This document shows, one piece after another, positions 1 through 36,218 of a stretch of DNA of 64,000 bases (the first letter of the stretch is position 1; the number at the start of each line of letters is the position of its first letter). A program made the position numbers and the translations under genes. Source of the stretch: Dermacentor variabilis (lineage: Eukaryota; Arthropoda; Arachnida; Ixodida; Ixodidae); contig NC_134574.1 in NCBI RefSeq assembly GCF_050947875.1, positions 108,287,969-108,351,968 of the forward strand. The letters run 5' to 3'. The notes under the pieces are model-generated. The model worked only from the letters and a program-made list of their open reading frames with translations. It was not told where the DNA came from and did not search any database.

Positions 1-343
1 TAAAGTGTGGGGGTTACATATTAGCTAAGTGAAAATTGCTAGACCCTCTTTTTCTGCCTCTTGCAAGCGTTACATGAAAGCCAAATTTTTCCCACTACTG
101 TAAGAGGACCAAGGTTGGCAGCAGCTTCATACTGGGAGAGAATGAAAGCCGTATTTATGCACCGCGTCTACTGGAAATTAGGCGCTTGTGAAAATTATTT
201 GCTTTGGTTATTTGTTGAATGCTCATTTTCTCCTGACATTCTTGCGCTATAGACGTTCGTAGTAGGTTTCCCCGTTGTCATCTACGACCTAAACGAGGCA
301 TTTCGTTTATATTTGATGAAAGTAAGAGGGAGAGCGAGGTAGC
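1..343. other. No recognisable feature
   Basis: I see no gene or known repeat here. Confidence 0.5.
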
Positions 344-398
344 TATTTATTTATTTATTTATTTATTTATTTATTTGTTTGTTTGTTTGCCTGCTTGT

Positions 399-477
<79 letters not shown>

Positions 478-478
478 T
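344..478. repeat. (ATTT)n microsatellite
   Basis: A tetranucleotide array with a short GTTT interruption near 375-395. It abuts the 3' end of the LINE fragment at 479-840 and probably grew from that element's tail. Confidence 0.9.
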
Positions 479-840
479 AGAAAGGCCGACAGGTCGGAAT
501 GAGCTTATAGCTTGCTGCGGTCTGCTGCTATACACTGGGGAAAATGAATGGTGGAGAAAGGAATGAGGAGTGATGATAATAGCCTAAAAAGGTTCCTATC
601 TACAAATACATCACGTTGCGGCAGCTCCAGACCCATGCGTCTAGTAAAGGGGCTTGTAGAAAGGCTATATCTATTCTTGTAACTACGGCGGCGCTAATGG
701 TGTCAGGCCAAGGACCTGAAACAAACTCATCAGATAGTGGTCTCTTATCAATGAGTGCAAACGAAGGGACCAGTCTCTGTCCTCGCGCACAGGCGGGACA
801 AATGCAAAATACGCGTGCTAGCGTTGCTAGCACTTGACTC
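479..840 (-). mobile_element. 3' end of an I-like LINE
   Basis: The minus strand encodes a C-terminal zinc-knuckle region (CPAC, then KRPLSDEF and GPWP) nearly matching the end of the LINE at 16310-19204. It is followed by the same 3' UTR (CCCCAGTGTA, AGCAAGCTATA). The 5' side is cut off at about 840, where an RTE fragment begins. Confidence 0.7.
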
Positions 841-865
841 GTGCTCGCAATCTGGATCAATGTAA

Positions 866-1566
866 CTGCAGAAAACTAAACTAATCTTTAACAGTCTCGG
901 AAGAGAACAGCAGTTTACGATAGGTAGCGAGGCACTGGACGTGGTAAGGGAAGACACCTAATTAAGGCAGGTAGTGACCACGGATCCCGATCATGAGACT
1001 CAAATAATCAGAAGAATAAGAATGGGCTGGGGTGCGCTTGGCAGGCATTCTCAAATTACGAACAGCAGGTTGTCATTATCTCTCAAGAGAAAAGTGTATA
1101 ACAGCTGTGTCTTACCAGTACTCACCTACGGGGCAGGAACCTGGAGGCTTACGAAAAGGGTTCTACTTAAATTCAGGACGACTCAACGAGATATGGAAAG
1201 AAGAATGATGGGTGTAAGGTTAAGGGATAAGGAAAGAGCAGATTGGGTGGGGGAATAAACGCGAGTTAATGACATCTTAGTTGAAATCAAGAAAAAGAAA
1301 TGGGGGGCATGGGCAGGACATGTAATGAGGCGGGAAGATAACCGATGGGCATTAAGGGTTACGGACTGCATTGCAAGAGAAAGGAAGCGTAGCAGGGGGC
1401 GACAGAAAGTTAGGTGGTCGGATGAGATTAAGAAGTTTGCAGGGACAACATGGCCACAATTAACCCATGACCGGGGTATTTGGAGAAGTACGGGAGAGGC
1501 CTTTGCCCCGCAGTGGGCGTAGCCAGGCTGATGATGGTGATGATGATGATAATGATGATGATGATG
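866..1566 (+). mobile_element. RTE-type LINE 3' fragment with TGA tail
   Basis: The plus strand encodes the end of an RTE reverse transcriptase: DPDHETQIIRRIRMGWGALG, VLPVLTYGAGTWRLTK, ERRMMGV, WAGHVMRREDNRW and WRSTGEAF. Two in-frame stops (near 960 and 1257) break it. It ends in a (TGATGA)n tail at 1530-1566, as RTE elements do. Confidence 0.8.
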
Positions 1567-1847
1567 AACTGCAATATATGAGATGTGTATAACGCCTGGT
1601 GAATGCGACACCAAGGTTAATTAGATGAATCAGGCTTGCTTGATTTTGATTGGCTTGTGCGACATACGGATCTTCACTAATGTGTCCCGCTTACACCATC
1701 GCCTGCGCTGTCGATCTGGTTGTGTCTAGTGTTTAAATGAGGAGTTGCGTCTGGGCGTAACGCAGCAAGGCGTCGGTGCCTGCTCGTGAGAACGCAATTC
1801 GTACAATGCGTAGTGAACGTTCATAGAGTGTGGGTGAATCGAGGCAT
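1567..1847. other. No recognisable feature
   Basis: Spacer between the RTE fragment and the next LINE. Confidence 0.4.
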
Positions 1848-3021
1848 TTGTAGTGATTTACGAATGCAATTTTAATGCGCACCACCACCTCTGTGGAAGT
1901 TGTAAGATAAACTCGAGACGCAGAAGATTAGTGTCATTTGCCTCCGAACAAGAACTGTGCTTGTTAAATGATGAAACCCCCACCTTTCTGCGTGGAACTG
2001 CCTACTGTAGCTGCCTGGACTTCACCTTTGTTTCACGCTCCTTCACTGGAAAGGTCAGGTGGTTTTCGGATATTGAAACGCGGGGAAGTGACCACCTACA
2101 CACTTATCTTAGGATTGAAGGGCTGACGTGCTCCAAGTTAGCCGGCGTCACACAATGCATCGACTGGACAATGTTCAAATTAATTGTCGAAGACAGCTGT
2201 AGTGATGACTTGTCCTCTAGCCTTGAGGACATCATAAAGGGTGCCTTTGAGGCTGCCACACATTCGCACCCGAGAATGTGTACACGCACCGAATATGACA
2301 TTGAGCTGAAGAAGCTTAGTGCGATTCGTCGCCGTGCAGAGCGAAGGTACAGGCGCATGAAGTCTATACATGACTTGAGGTTGGCCTGAAGAACTCAAAA
2401 GAAAATTCAGCGTCGCATGGACAAACTTGCATCGCAAAGATGGAAGTCATTCTGCGAATCTTTTGATCCACGAAAACCTTTGTCTCACATATGGAGAACT
2501 GTTCGTGGTCTCCGTGGAATCCCTCAGCAGTGCCACCCTTTTAAGTCTTTGGCCCTTCACCAACAATGCAGCGAGATTGACGTCGCTGAAGCTTTCTGCA
2601 GGAGGGTTGCTGGCGAAACTAGTTCCGCTGGAACATGGACGCTCCACCACTCACGCATTTTTCGCGCCCCCGCATGGACAGTCCTTTCTCTATGGACGAA
2701 CTCCAAGCTTCACTGGCCTTGTGCAAGCGTTCACCTTCACCAGGACCCGATGCTATAACCTACCATGCCCTATGTAATCTCGGCGAAGAAGCTCGGAAAG
2801 TGCTCCTGCTTTTGTTCAACAACTCCTGGCAGACAGGTACGGTTCCCTAAGAATCGAAGACCAGTCGCCTAATTTCACTGCTCAAGCCTGGCAAGTCGCC
2901 TGTAGGCATTGCATCATACCGACCAAATGCGCTTGCCAGTCGCATTGGAAAGCTGATGGAGAGGATGGTTCTTGCACGGCTATAATAGTACCTCGAACAT
3001 TACCAGGTATATCCAGATGCA

Positions 3022-4029
3022 GTGGCCGATTTCAGGCGTGGCCGTTCTTCTACTGACAACGTTATCGACTTGGGGACGTCCGTCGAGCACCAGAAGTCCT
3101 GCAAAAGACTATCTGCTGCCCTGTTTCTGGATGTTAAAGGAGCGTACGATAACGTAACGCACGAAGCTATTTTCGACGCGTTAGAGGCAGTAGGACTTGG
3201 CGGCAAGGTCTATTTCTGCATAAGTAACTATCTATATAAGAGGTCCTTTTCCGCACTTACCGAGGATGGCCCGACCTCTCAGCATTACAGTAACCGTGGG
3301 GTGCCTCAGGGCGGAGTACTCAACCCAACGCTCTTCAGTCTAACACTCATTGGACTCGCCGTCATCCTGCCATGCACCGTTAGGTTTTCTATCTATGCCG
3401 ACCACGTTTGCATTTGGATGTCGGCTGTGACGCGACTGCAGCTTCGCGCGCGGCTTCAGAAGGCAGCCACTTTATCATCCTACCTTCGAGAACAAGGACT
3501 TCATATATCATATGAAAAGTGTGCAGCGGTGGGGTTTACCAGGAAATCAATATCTCCATACGTGATATCCGTCGACAGACAGTTGATCTCGTACAGCACG
3601 AGTCACAGATTTTGGGGGGTGGTCATTGACAGAAATCTCTCCTGTACCGCTCATGCGAATTATGTGAGAAAACACCTGACAGGAATTTGCCATATGTCTA
3701 AGTTCCTGGCAGGAATGACCTGGGGAGTGTCAATACAATCTATGCTGCAACTGCACAGGGTCTTGTTTATTGGATTCCTGCGGTACAGCCTAGCGGTCAT
3801 GTCCTACACCTGCAGAACTAACCTGAATATAATTCAAAGCATCCAAGGCCAAGCCCTCAAGATGTGCCTTGGCCTACCGCGGAGTGCGTCAACGACTGAA
3901 GTTATTGCAGTCGCTCAAGATTCCACTCTTAGAACGCACATGAGTAATGACACAATGCGTGTGCACATAAGACACTTCGCCCGGACCCCTACCCACCACC
4001 TCGCAAGTCTCCCAGAAGATGGGCCCTAG
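3022..4029 (+). pseudogene. Reverse transcriptase core of LINE A
   Basis: An open frame of 335 codons holds RT motif A (FLDVKGAYDNV), motif B (RGVPQGGVLNPTLF) and motif C. Motif C reads YADH instead of YADD, so one catalytic Asp is lost. The fingers region lies in another frame at 2635-2850 (SPGPDAITY). The protein cannot be active. Confidence 0.85.
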
Positions 4030-4234
4030 ACGAAATTCAGTGGGACTGTCTTCGCGCACCGTGCTTCTCTCAGGTCAGGTTACACACCTGCGGCAAGACC
4101 TTCCATTCCTTCATGGTGTGTGCGCCGTACTCAAGTAAACCTTACAATCCCAGGACTTCAGAAAAAGTTGGACTTGCCGTCATCAGCAGTCAAGCAATGA
4201 ACTTTACTTCTTCTGTACGAGAAATACAGCGACT

Positions 4235-5105
4235 GCACACACATCTATACTGATAGATCAACTACATCAACCAGTTCCGGTGGCGCTGTAGTTATATCAA
4301 CAATGAGAATAAGCGAGCGGTTCAAGACTTCCCCTGTCACTACGTCTACTGCTGCAGAGCTCGCGGCCCTCCGCGACGCGCTTCACGTGATAAGTGGTGA
4401 AAGTGCTAGGCAATGGGCAGCCTTCTGCGATTCGAGGCCAGCCTTGCGATGTGTGCAGCCATTTCTCCGACGTGGAACTCACGATCAGCTCACATGCGAA
4501 ATCGTGGAACTTGTCCATCACTTAGGAGGAAAAGGTCATGATATATTTTTTCAGTGGATAACAGGTCGTTGCGGTATCATAGAAATGATGAGGCAGATAA
4601 AGCAGCTCGGATGTCAAACCAAGACCGCTGCGTCCCCATTCCCCTCTCAAGTAGCGACGCCGCGAGACAACTTCGCAATCTAGCTCGCAAGATCTGCTTA
4701 GCAGAATGGAATACCGCACATACAAGGCCCACAAGACTGAACAGACTAAACCCGTCAATTCAACTCAGACCTCCGGCCGCTCTGAACCGACGCAAAGCGT
4801 CTCTTCTGTGTCGGTTGTGGCTTGGAGTTGCCGTCACGAATGCCTACTCAGCACTAATTGGAATGGCTGATAGTCCTACATGTGATATTTGCGGATGCGA
4901 GGGGAACATTGACCACTTATTGTGCCATTGTCCTCAATTTCAAGCACAAAGACAATCTTTGTCCAACGCATTCAGGAAATTCGATGATCGTCCTCTGAGT
5001 GAACAGACAGTACTAGAGCACCGTCCCCACCGATCATTGGCTCATAAGGCAGTGAAGGCACTTTTGTGCTTTCTCAGAACGTCTGGTTTACGAGAGCAGC
5101 TTTAG
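4235..5105 (+). pseudogene. RNase H and zinc-knuckle end of LINE A
   Basis: RNase H motifs are recognisable but decayed: YTDRS (normally TDGS), STAAELAAL and FCDSRPAL. QWITGRCG stands where PSHCG is usual. A frameshift near 4600 leads to NDEADKAAR. The last frame has CRLWLGVAVTNAY and CDICGCEGNIDHLLCHC, a Cys/His knuckle typical of these LINE C-termini. Confidence 0.8.
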
Positions 5106-5262
5106 CTCAAGTACTGTCCGTACACGTATCTACACCTTCTCTCTTCCTTCTCTCTTCCCCTTCTCCCTTCCCCCAGCGTAGGGTAGCCAACCAGACTATT
5201 GACTGGTTAACATCCCTGCCTTCCTATATTGATCTCTCTCTCTCTCAAACTCTCTAAACGAC
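5106..5262 (+). mobile_element. LINE A 3' UTR and (TC)n tail
   Basis: It contains the block CCCCAGCGTAGGGTAGCCAA, then TGGTTAACATCCCTGCC and (CT)n. The same 3' end recurs at 42832, 59560, 59905 and 61590, so it marks a whole subfamily. Confidence 0.75.
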
Positions 5263-6312
5263 TAGAGATATTATTTCACATTAGCATCAGCAAACTTGCC
5301 CAGTTCATCCACTGCAGTATCCGCAACGCTGAATGCTGGGATGTATGTGCAGGTGTTTCATCATAATAATAAAATCAGCTTGAAGTTATACATCAATGAC
5401 ATAAAGAAGTTATAGAATTACAATGTGCGCACTTTTGGGACCCTACAAATTTGCTAGAAGGTCCCTACAGATAGTTATTAGGGAAGAAACTTCTGTGGCC
5501 ACTGCTATTTTTTGCGGGGTAATCACATGAAACAAAGGTAGCTGAAATGCTCAAAAAATGCAGAGTAGTGCAGAAAATTTTACGCAAAAAGTTATAAATT
5601 TTGTAACAATTATCCTTTTAAATTATCAAAAACATCTCCAAGGGAATAGAAAAAGAGTGAGCATGTGTTCAAGCGCAATGCTACGCATTGTCAATAAAGG
5701 ATTGCGTTAACTGTTTAATAAATCTATGCAATGTTATTAAAATGGTTAGGCTACTATCAAGCCGATTCCAAACTGAAGTACCCGTAAATTGTAATGTAGA
5801 GCGACGATATTTAGTACTTACCCTAGGCAATAAAAAACTACAGCACGATTCTTCCCAAGAGTGCAAAGTGAGGGGCAAAGCGAGACTGTTCTAGGCCTTT
5901 TCTAAAGTGACTTTCTTCAGGTTATGGCTAACCCTGTGCAAGTACGACGCCACCTCTGGTCCTGCACGCTGCCTTTCTCTCCAGAGCCGGTTCCGAGCGC
6001 TGATTTCTCAGTTTCCGCAGCAGTGATTCGACGAGATCATTCAAGATCAACCGAGGTAAGCCAGCTTTTTCGAAGTCCACTAATCTGATTGTCAAGAGCT
6101 AGCCTGCATCATGCGCGTGCACAACCTGTGCAGCATCATCTCCTGGCAAAGCAAAACGGGGCCGCGCTTCATAGTTTCCGAGTGCGCTGAGTCTCGGGGC
6201 ACCGGTGCCTTGCACACGCTACGCAACCAACATCATCAAGAAGTTATGCAGAGATAGTTCGACAACCTTAATCACGGCCGTAGTGGAGTAGGCGTGCGTG
6301 TCATCTACTTGT
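5263..6312. other. No recognisable gene
   Basis: AT-rich sequence with no exon-like or repeat signal that I can name. Confidence 0.5.
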
Positions 6313-6507
6313 GCGATTCACTTACACGATTCACTAATTGTGATTCACTAATTGCGGCTCACCAATCGCGATTCACTAATTGCGGTTCACTAATTGCGAT
6401 TCACTAATTGTTGTTCACCAATTGCGATTCACCTGTTACGATCCACTAATTGAGATGCACTAACAGATTCACTAATTGGAATCACTAATTTCGGTTCACT
6501 AATTGCA
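6313..6507. repeat. 14-bp minisatellite
   Basis: About 13 imperfect tandem units of the form GATTCACTAATTGC, with substitutions such as GGTTCAC and CACCAATTG. Confidence 0.85.
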
Positions 6508-7864
6508 CCGTGCCAAACACTGCATGTCACAGAATTGTTTGCAAACGCCAGTTTCCAAGCAGAACGGTAGCCGAATACTGCGGTTGCAAAATGAATTTTG
6601 CACCTACATACCTAAACTTCCGCATTGTTCAGTTACCACCGGTGTTGGCAGTTTCACACAGGCTTACACAGTACGCTTACTGCTTCTCGCTGCAAAGGCC
6701 ACAGGGAAAGCACTCCACTGTCGACTGAGAAGTAACACTGATCCCATTGCAAGAACGTTCAGTAAACTCATGGTTATCTGAGGGGAAAAAGAACCAGGCG
6801 CTGAAAGCAAGAATGCTGAAACCAAAAAAGCCGCCTTTGATCCTATTGTTTAGAAAAGGCACTGCTGTTTTTCAATGTGCGCAAATACTCTAGACGAACA
6901 CGACGAAGAAGCTGCTGTGGCCACTCCTTGAGGTTCATGAGCTGAAACTTTTGCGAGGACATCCTCCTACTCCACCCATAGCTGTTGCTTATTAAGGGGG
7001 CAACCTGGTCCTAAACGGCCGAAAATGTCAAGAAAAAAAAACAAATTTTCAAAACTAACTTTGCGAAATAAGTAACTCTTTTTGCACTCCTCTGTGAAGT
7101 ATCTCGCTTTACGGATCCCTATGTTGGTCAACCAATGAAAAAAAATTAACTCCATAGACCCTCGTCCCTGCTATGAGGACTTTTTTAAATATGTTCTCGC
7201 TACAATTTCTTTTTTCCTACTGCACTCTGTCAGCGGTGATACCTCAGCACCCAGAGCAGATAGAAACACGCTTCTATTTTTTGCAGTAGAAAGGTGCACG
7301 TATAATACCTGGTATCATGCAAGCAGAATTTAAAATTGTGGCATCAAAATTTTATTATTTCGCTGCCTATCTTGCTTCATTGTTCCCACATTGCAAAAAG
7401 TGAACTTCATGTCTTATATTGACACTTATATTACTAATTATTATTATTATTAATTATATTATTAATATAATTATTATTATATATTACATATTAATTTTTT
7501 GAACTACTGACCATGCATTAATATAAACATTTTGTTTTCCTATTTTCTCAGAATAGAGGCCTGGAACAATAGTATGCGATTTCTCATTAACTTCAATTAA
7601 CAGGTTAAATACTTCACCAGCACTCAAGCCAAAATATTTGATATTGGCCTGAAAACCTAAAAAGCTGCGCTATAAAGTAAACTATTCCAAAGTTTATTGT
7701 TCCGTTTCCATAATCACCCCTCCACGATTGGTAAAATTCTTTCCGGACGACTCCCATTTCTCTTGTCTGTCGCACGACGTCGAGAAAACCGCGGAAGCTC
7801 CTGATTTTAGATGACCTGTACACATATATTATGCGTGATCAGACCAAACAAAAGAAGAAGTGGC
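6508..7864. other. No recognisable gene; AT-rich patch
   Basis: No gene is supported. Bases 7428-7500 are an irregular TTA/ATA-rich patch. Confidence 0.5.
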
Positions 7865-8555
7865 AGTTTCGCCCGAAAGGTGAAGCATCGATTGCGATAT
7901 CAATCTAGTAGACAGCCATACAAAGTAAGCTTGTCAGTTTTATCGGCCGTGTATACTCGAGAACGTTCGCTTACTAACTAAGGTAGCAAGCACGCTGTCA
8001 TGCCCGTACAGGTAAGCATGAACACATCTCACTCGATGACCACGGAAACTCCATTTCAAAACGCTGGAGTGAAGAAGCGCGGCTGCCGCAGCGAGCTTAT
8101 TGACCTTCGCGCTGTCTCTCACTGCAACGCGAACTAAACGTCGAAAGTACAGCGCATACAAAGCTAACGGCACTCGGCGTACTTTGTCCACATCGCAGAT
8201 CGCTTTGAATATGAGGCCGACGCGGGCACACATTTTGTCCACGTCGCACATCGTTAGCAAGATACGTTTCCTGCGCGGTTGCACCGTAAGCAGCTGACGC
8301 CGGAGTAGAACGCCCCCCTTCCCCACATCCCACGCCTCCCCCCGCGCCTCGCGCGCGACAGGAATCAGCGCTCTTCCGCACTGCCTTCCCCTCCGCGCAC
8401 GCGAGATTGAGCCGCGATCGTCGGCTGACCCTCGCAACCTTTTAGCACATACAGCCTACAGTATTATCGTGTTTGGAGTTTATACGGAACATCACGGCGA
8501 CGGGAACAGCCGAAATGCGCTTGAAGTGTCCATATAATTGCTATCGCAATAAAAT
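7865..8555 (+). repeat. Dispersed repeat family R, copy a (MITE-like)
   Basis: About 690 bp that matches 39205-39831 in the same orientation. One end has ATTGCGATATCAAT, the other TCCATATAATTGCTATCGCAATAAAA, so the ends share an inverted ATTGCGATAGCAAT core. The interior is GC-rich, with shared blocks such as ATCGGCCGT, CGAGATTGAGCCG and AACATCACGGCGACGG. No open frame is conserved between copies. Confidence 0.7.
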
Positions 8556-8576
8556 AATTATTTCCGATTCTGTGCC

Positions 8577-8682
8577 TTTATCACCAACAGCCCTCCGCAA
8601 TCGGTCGAAAGCTTTCGGGCTGCGCCCACTTCGCCTTTCTGTCACGCGACGTCCCAAAGCAGCGGAACTGACCACGTCGAAG
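8577..8682 (-). repeat. Short dispersed repeat (GTCGCGTGACAG family)
   Basis: The minus strand matches two copies at 61130-61425. The shared core is GACGTCGCGTGACAG, then GCGAAGTGG and GCAGCCCG, ending GACCGATTGCGG. Confidence 0.55.
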
Positions 8683-8737
8683 TGACGCGTATGCTATAAA
8701 GGTGTATCAATATGCCAAGCAAAACTGATTCCTTTTT

Positions 8738-8743
8738 TTTAAT
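8738..8743 (-). terminator. Possible poly(A) signal of copy 1
   Basis: The minus strand reads ATTAAA 146 nt past the stop codon of copy 1. It is the only hexamer of this kind that I noticed close behind the gene. It is suggestive only. Confidence 0.25.
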
Positions 8744-8888
8744 GGTCCTAACAGTCCGCCAGGCTGGTATATTGGCGGATCGGCCCGGCGTGTGAATCCA
8801 GCTGAAGCGGCAACGCCAAAACGTATGTGCAGCGGCTGAAACTCTCATTTCATGGCAGTGCCGATCGCAGCTCCTCTTCCGGCGGTAG

Positions 8889-32801
<23,913 letters not shown>

Positions 32802-33661
32802 TGTTTACATAGTTGATATCGGCGCCCTCCCCCTTCGCCCCCTCCAACAACATGAACAAAGTCCTGCACGAGCTGCGAGAAAGTCAATGACCTCGTAGCG
32901 CACATGACAGGTCTCATGTGAGAATAGATTCAGGCAGCATTGCAGCACAGAAAGCTTAACCGCGGGACTTGTTAGCGCGTGTTTGCTGAAAGTACCTAAT
33001 TTGCGTTTTTTTCTTTGCATCTTCGGATACGGAGCTATCTTTTTAAACAATTAGATGTAGAAACATGCGAAAGTAGGCAAGTTAGAACCAGTCATTTTAA
33101 ATCTGAAATGTTTTACTCAAGCAACAATCAAAAAGGTAAAGCATGAAGGGGGAAAAAAATGACAGCAGACTTGTGCGGCCTTGCAAAATCTCCACCCAAT
33201 ATCCAGCGAAGCTGTTTCATTCGAGAAGTTGTAATAAAGTCTTTAGTTGTGTGTAATTATTTGACATACCTTAAAACGCGACCCGTATAGGGCCGGTTAG
33301 TTTTAAGCTGCATGCAATGACGCGCCACTCGTGAAACTGTGGCATACGCGCTCTGAAGCACTTGAATACGTAATTTGCCAGAACTAAGTAGAGCCACCTT
33401 GAACTTTGCCTTCCAGTTATCTATACCGTGCCCCTAGTTTTGGCTAGTCATAAACTTTGTGATAGATCGAGTTGCTTCAGGACGCTGAGAAACATAGCGT
33501 AAAATGGCCATATCCCACTTTCAAGCACTTGTTGGGGAATTTTTTACAGACTGTATTTGATTCATGGTAGTAGTGGTGGTGTTGCATAGCCGGCAATTGT
33601 TCCGCCTGAGCCTCCTGTGAGTGTCACTGTGTGGGTCACCGGCTGTCGAAGAGCCCCGTGT
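32802..33661. other. Upstream region of copy 1
   Basis: It should hold the promoter and any 5' UTR of copy 1. No TATA box or other element is convincing. Confidence 0.4.
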
Positions 33662-33675
33662 ATTCCACGAAGGTA

Positions 33676-33890
33676 TGGCTATGGTGCTGGGCTGCTGAGC
33701 ACGAGGTCGCCGGATCGAATCCCGGTCACGGCGGCCGCATTTCGATGGGGGCGAAATGCGAAAACACCCGTGTGCTTAGATTTAGGCGCACGTTAAAGAA
33801 CCCCAGGTGGTCGAAATTTCCGGAGTCCTCCACTACGGCGTGCCTCGTAATCAGAAAGTGGTTTTGGCACGTAAAACCCCAAATATTATT
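33676..33890 (+). mobile_element. tRNA-derived SINE (Ruka-like) with 14-bp target duplication
   Basis: The head is tRNA-like, with B box GGATCGAATCC. The body carries GAAAACACCCGTGTGC and CCCCAGGTGGTCGAAATTTC, and the end GGCACGTAAAACCCC plus AAATATTATT. The 14-bp sequence ATTCCACGAAGGTA flanks it at 33662-33675 and 33891-33904. Confidence 0.88.
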
Positions 33891-33986
33891 ATTCCACGAA
33901 GGTAATCAGCAGTCGTTGCATTTTCTTTCTGAAAGACGCTCGATGTCGCTGATATCCCCACAGAAAGCATAGAGCGGGAAAGCGCA

Positions 33987-34430
33987 TCATCCACACTTGA
34001 ATAACCAAGTCGGGATGTTCGCAGAACCGGTTCTGATGCGGTAAAACAGCGTCGCTTCCTCGCGAGTAAGTCTATCGATCAGAGAGGCACGATGTGGAGT
34101 CTTGTGGATCGCCCTCAGGTAAATGCGGATTGCATGCTTAGGGTTCTGAAACAACCTCTGGCACTCTTCCTTTTGAGGCACATGTCACTGCTAGACATAC
34201 AAGAGCGTCAGCCTTTTCATTTCCTTCAATCCTGCGTGGGATGTGATCCAACGAAATTTCACGTTAAATTCCTTGCTCATTAGAACTTTGAGCAGTGCCA
34301 AGAATTGCCTTGTAAACTTCTCGCGAGGTAGGCTACGGTGTAATCGTTGTAACGCTGACTTTGGGCCCGTCAGCGCCACGACGTCACGCGCGGAATAGGC
34401 GGGTCGTTTCCGCAAAGCAGCAGTGATTGG
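33987..34430 (-). mobile_element. LINE E, RNase H/C-terminal fragment
   Basis: The minus strand reads VALTGPKSALQRLHRSLP and KFRWITSHAGLKE (decayed RNase H). Then, in another frame, it reads FQNPKHAIRIYLRAIHKTPH and RIRTGSANIPTWLFKCG. Both ends are truncated. Confidence 0.65.
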
Positions 34431-35403
34431 GGCACTTTCTACTGTTGCATACTGGTTGTTATTATTATTTGTTTTGAAAGCATATATATAACTGACAGGA
34501 AGGTGAAAGTGGGTAGCAGGCTGCAACTGCCACCCTAAGGTACACAGCGCCTGCCCACTCTTCAGAAATTAGATGACAGAAACACAGATATGGAAGATAG
34601 GAAGGGTGGAGGAAAGAGAAAACAAAGAGTAACAGAACAAAGCTAAAAGAACAGAGTCGAACGCACAGCACAGGTCGCACACGGTAGGGCCGCTGACTGA
34701 AGGTCACGCTACTACAACATGTTAAATAGAAGAAATAGTGTCTGAACTACAAACGTGAACCTATAAGTAGGGGGCGACGAACCTGATCACGTCGAGACGT
34801 ACGACCACTCGGGTATACAAATATTCATCCAGTGTCGTAGACCGCAGGCCAACGAGATGATAGTCCTCCTCTAACGACTAGCGCTGCGCGCTGAAAGCGG
34901 GACACTCCAATATCAGGTGCTGAAATGTCTCGCAGCAACCGCAAGACGTCCACAGTGGACTGGCCGCACGTCTTTGTATATATAAACGTTAGCACACGCT
35001 CACACAGCCAACCCTCAACTTCAGTAGTTGCTCTCTAGCGCGACGAGGCAAGCCTCACCGACCTGTTGTACACGAAACTACGCGATCCAGGCGGCCAGAC
35101 CATGACACATCAAGGGAGGGTATGTAGAATGCCGCTGCGCAGCTGTCTGTCTGTGCACGCACCGACCCGTCTGTGTGCAGCTGTAGGTGGCTTTGAAACG
35201 CTGTGCTCCAGTAGTGTAGAACAAGAAAATTTGCTTCGCCAGTTGAAATGATGCTTTTCGCCGGTATGTGGGGTACACGGAGGCTGCAAGTAACGTCCAA
35301 AAAAAAACCATGGCAGGTCGGGGTGATTGCGTTTAGGCCATTCCAATCCCAAAGATTGGAAAGTGTTCAGCACCGCATTGAAATGGCGAGCGAGTTTTTT
35401 TTT

Positions 35404-35406
35404 TTT

Positions 35407-35451
<45 letters not shown>

Positions 35452-35510
35452 AAGTGGTAGTAGTAGAAGTAGTAGTAGTAGTAGTAGCAGTAGCAGTAGT
35501 AGTAGTATTT
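35404..35510. repeat. (TAG)n microsatellite
   Basis: A TAG/AGT array with AAG and CAG variants. On the minus strand it follows GAAATAAATACTACT, so it looks like a LINE tail. Confidence 0.9.
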
Positions 35511-35573
35511 ATTTCGGCCACATTACACAATATACAATATGTCCCAGAGGAAAGGCTAAAGGAGGCAGATAAA

Positions 35574-36218
35574 TCATGCATCCTGACAAGGCCTTATCCC
35601 CGTTCTTGATCTTAACAGCCGGAGAAGTGTCGCGCCTATGGAGTACTCGCCCAACCTTAATAGTTGCGTCAGCAAGTGCTGAGGTGCCAAAATTCGGATT
35701 GGAAGAGACTCTGCTTCATTACTAACCATCTTGTTTGAAGCCGCCTGAGGAACTCCCATCGCCAAGTGGAACCCCTTTCTGTGCACTGCCTCCAAGCGCT
35801 CAGACTGGCTCGGTGATGGTGATATCAGCGGCAGCTGATAGAGAATGCGGCTTGTTATCAGTGCAGCGTTCAGTTTAAGCATAGACATAGGTTTGTTTGC
35901 CCAACGTACACCTGCCATGCGGCGAAGTGCGTTGACTCTTTGCACTGATGCAGCCGCAACACTTCCAACTGCGCGTCGCCATGGTAGCTTGCAGATGATG
36001 GTGATGCCCAGAAATTGAACACTAGTTGCACGACGAATTGGATGGCCTCTGATATTCAGCGACAGGCATGTTGACTTCCGCCTCACTCCCGCGAAAAGCA
36101 TGAAGGCAATTTTTCCCCTGATAAAGATAGGCCAAGCGCCGATAAGTGGCCATCGATGACGGAGATTGCGCCCTGGGCTATCCGGGCCAAACGTTTGTGT
36201 TGGTACCCTTAGATTCAA
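35574..36218 (-). pseudogene. RT thumb fragment of LINE F
   Basis: An open stretch of 214 codons matching the region after motif C of I-like LINE reverse transcriptases. Neither catalytic motif lies in this frame; motif A occurs separately at 36414-36623. Confidence 0.65.

Larger units (their letters stand above)
1848..5262 (+). mobile_element. I-like LINE A (5'-truncated, degenerate)
   Basis: A non-LTR retrotransposon with, in order: C-terminal half of the AP endonuclease (FNAHH, then LDFTFVSRS and GSDH) at 1853-2389; a basic linker; reverse transcriptase at about 2635-4029; RNase H at about 4235-4620; a Cys/His domain ending at 5105; and a 3' UTR ending in a CT-rich tail. Stops at 2389 and 2850 and several frameshifts kill it. 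The 5' end is missing before the FNAHH motif. RNase H plus APE places it near the I/R1 group; the exact clade is uncertain. Confidence 0.85.
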
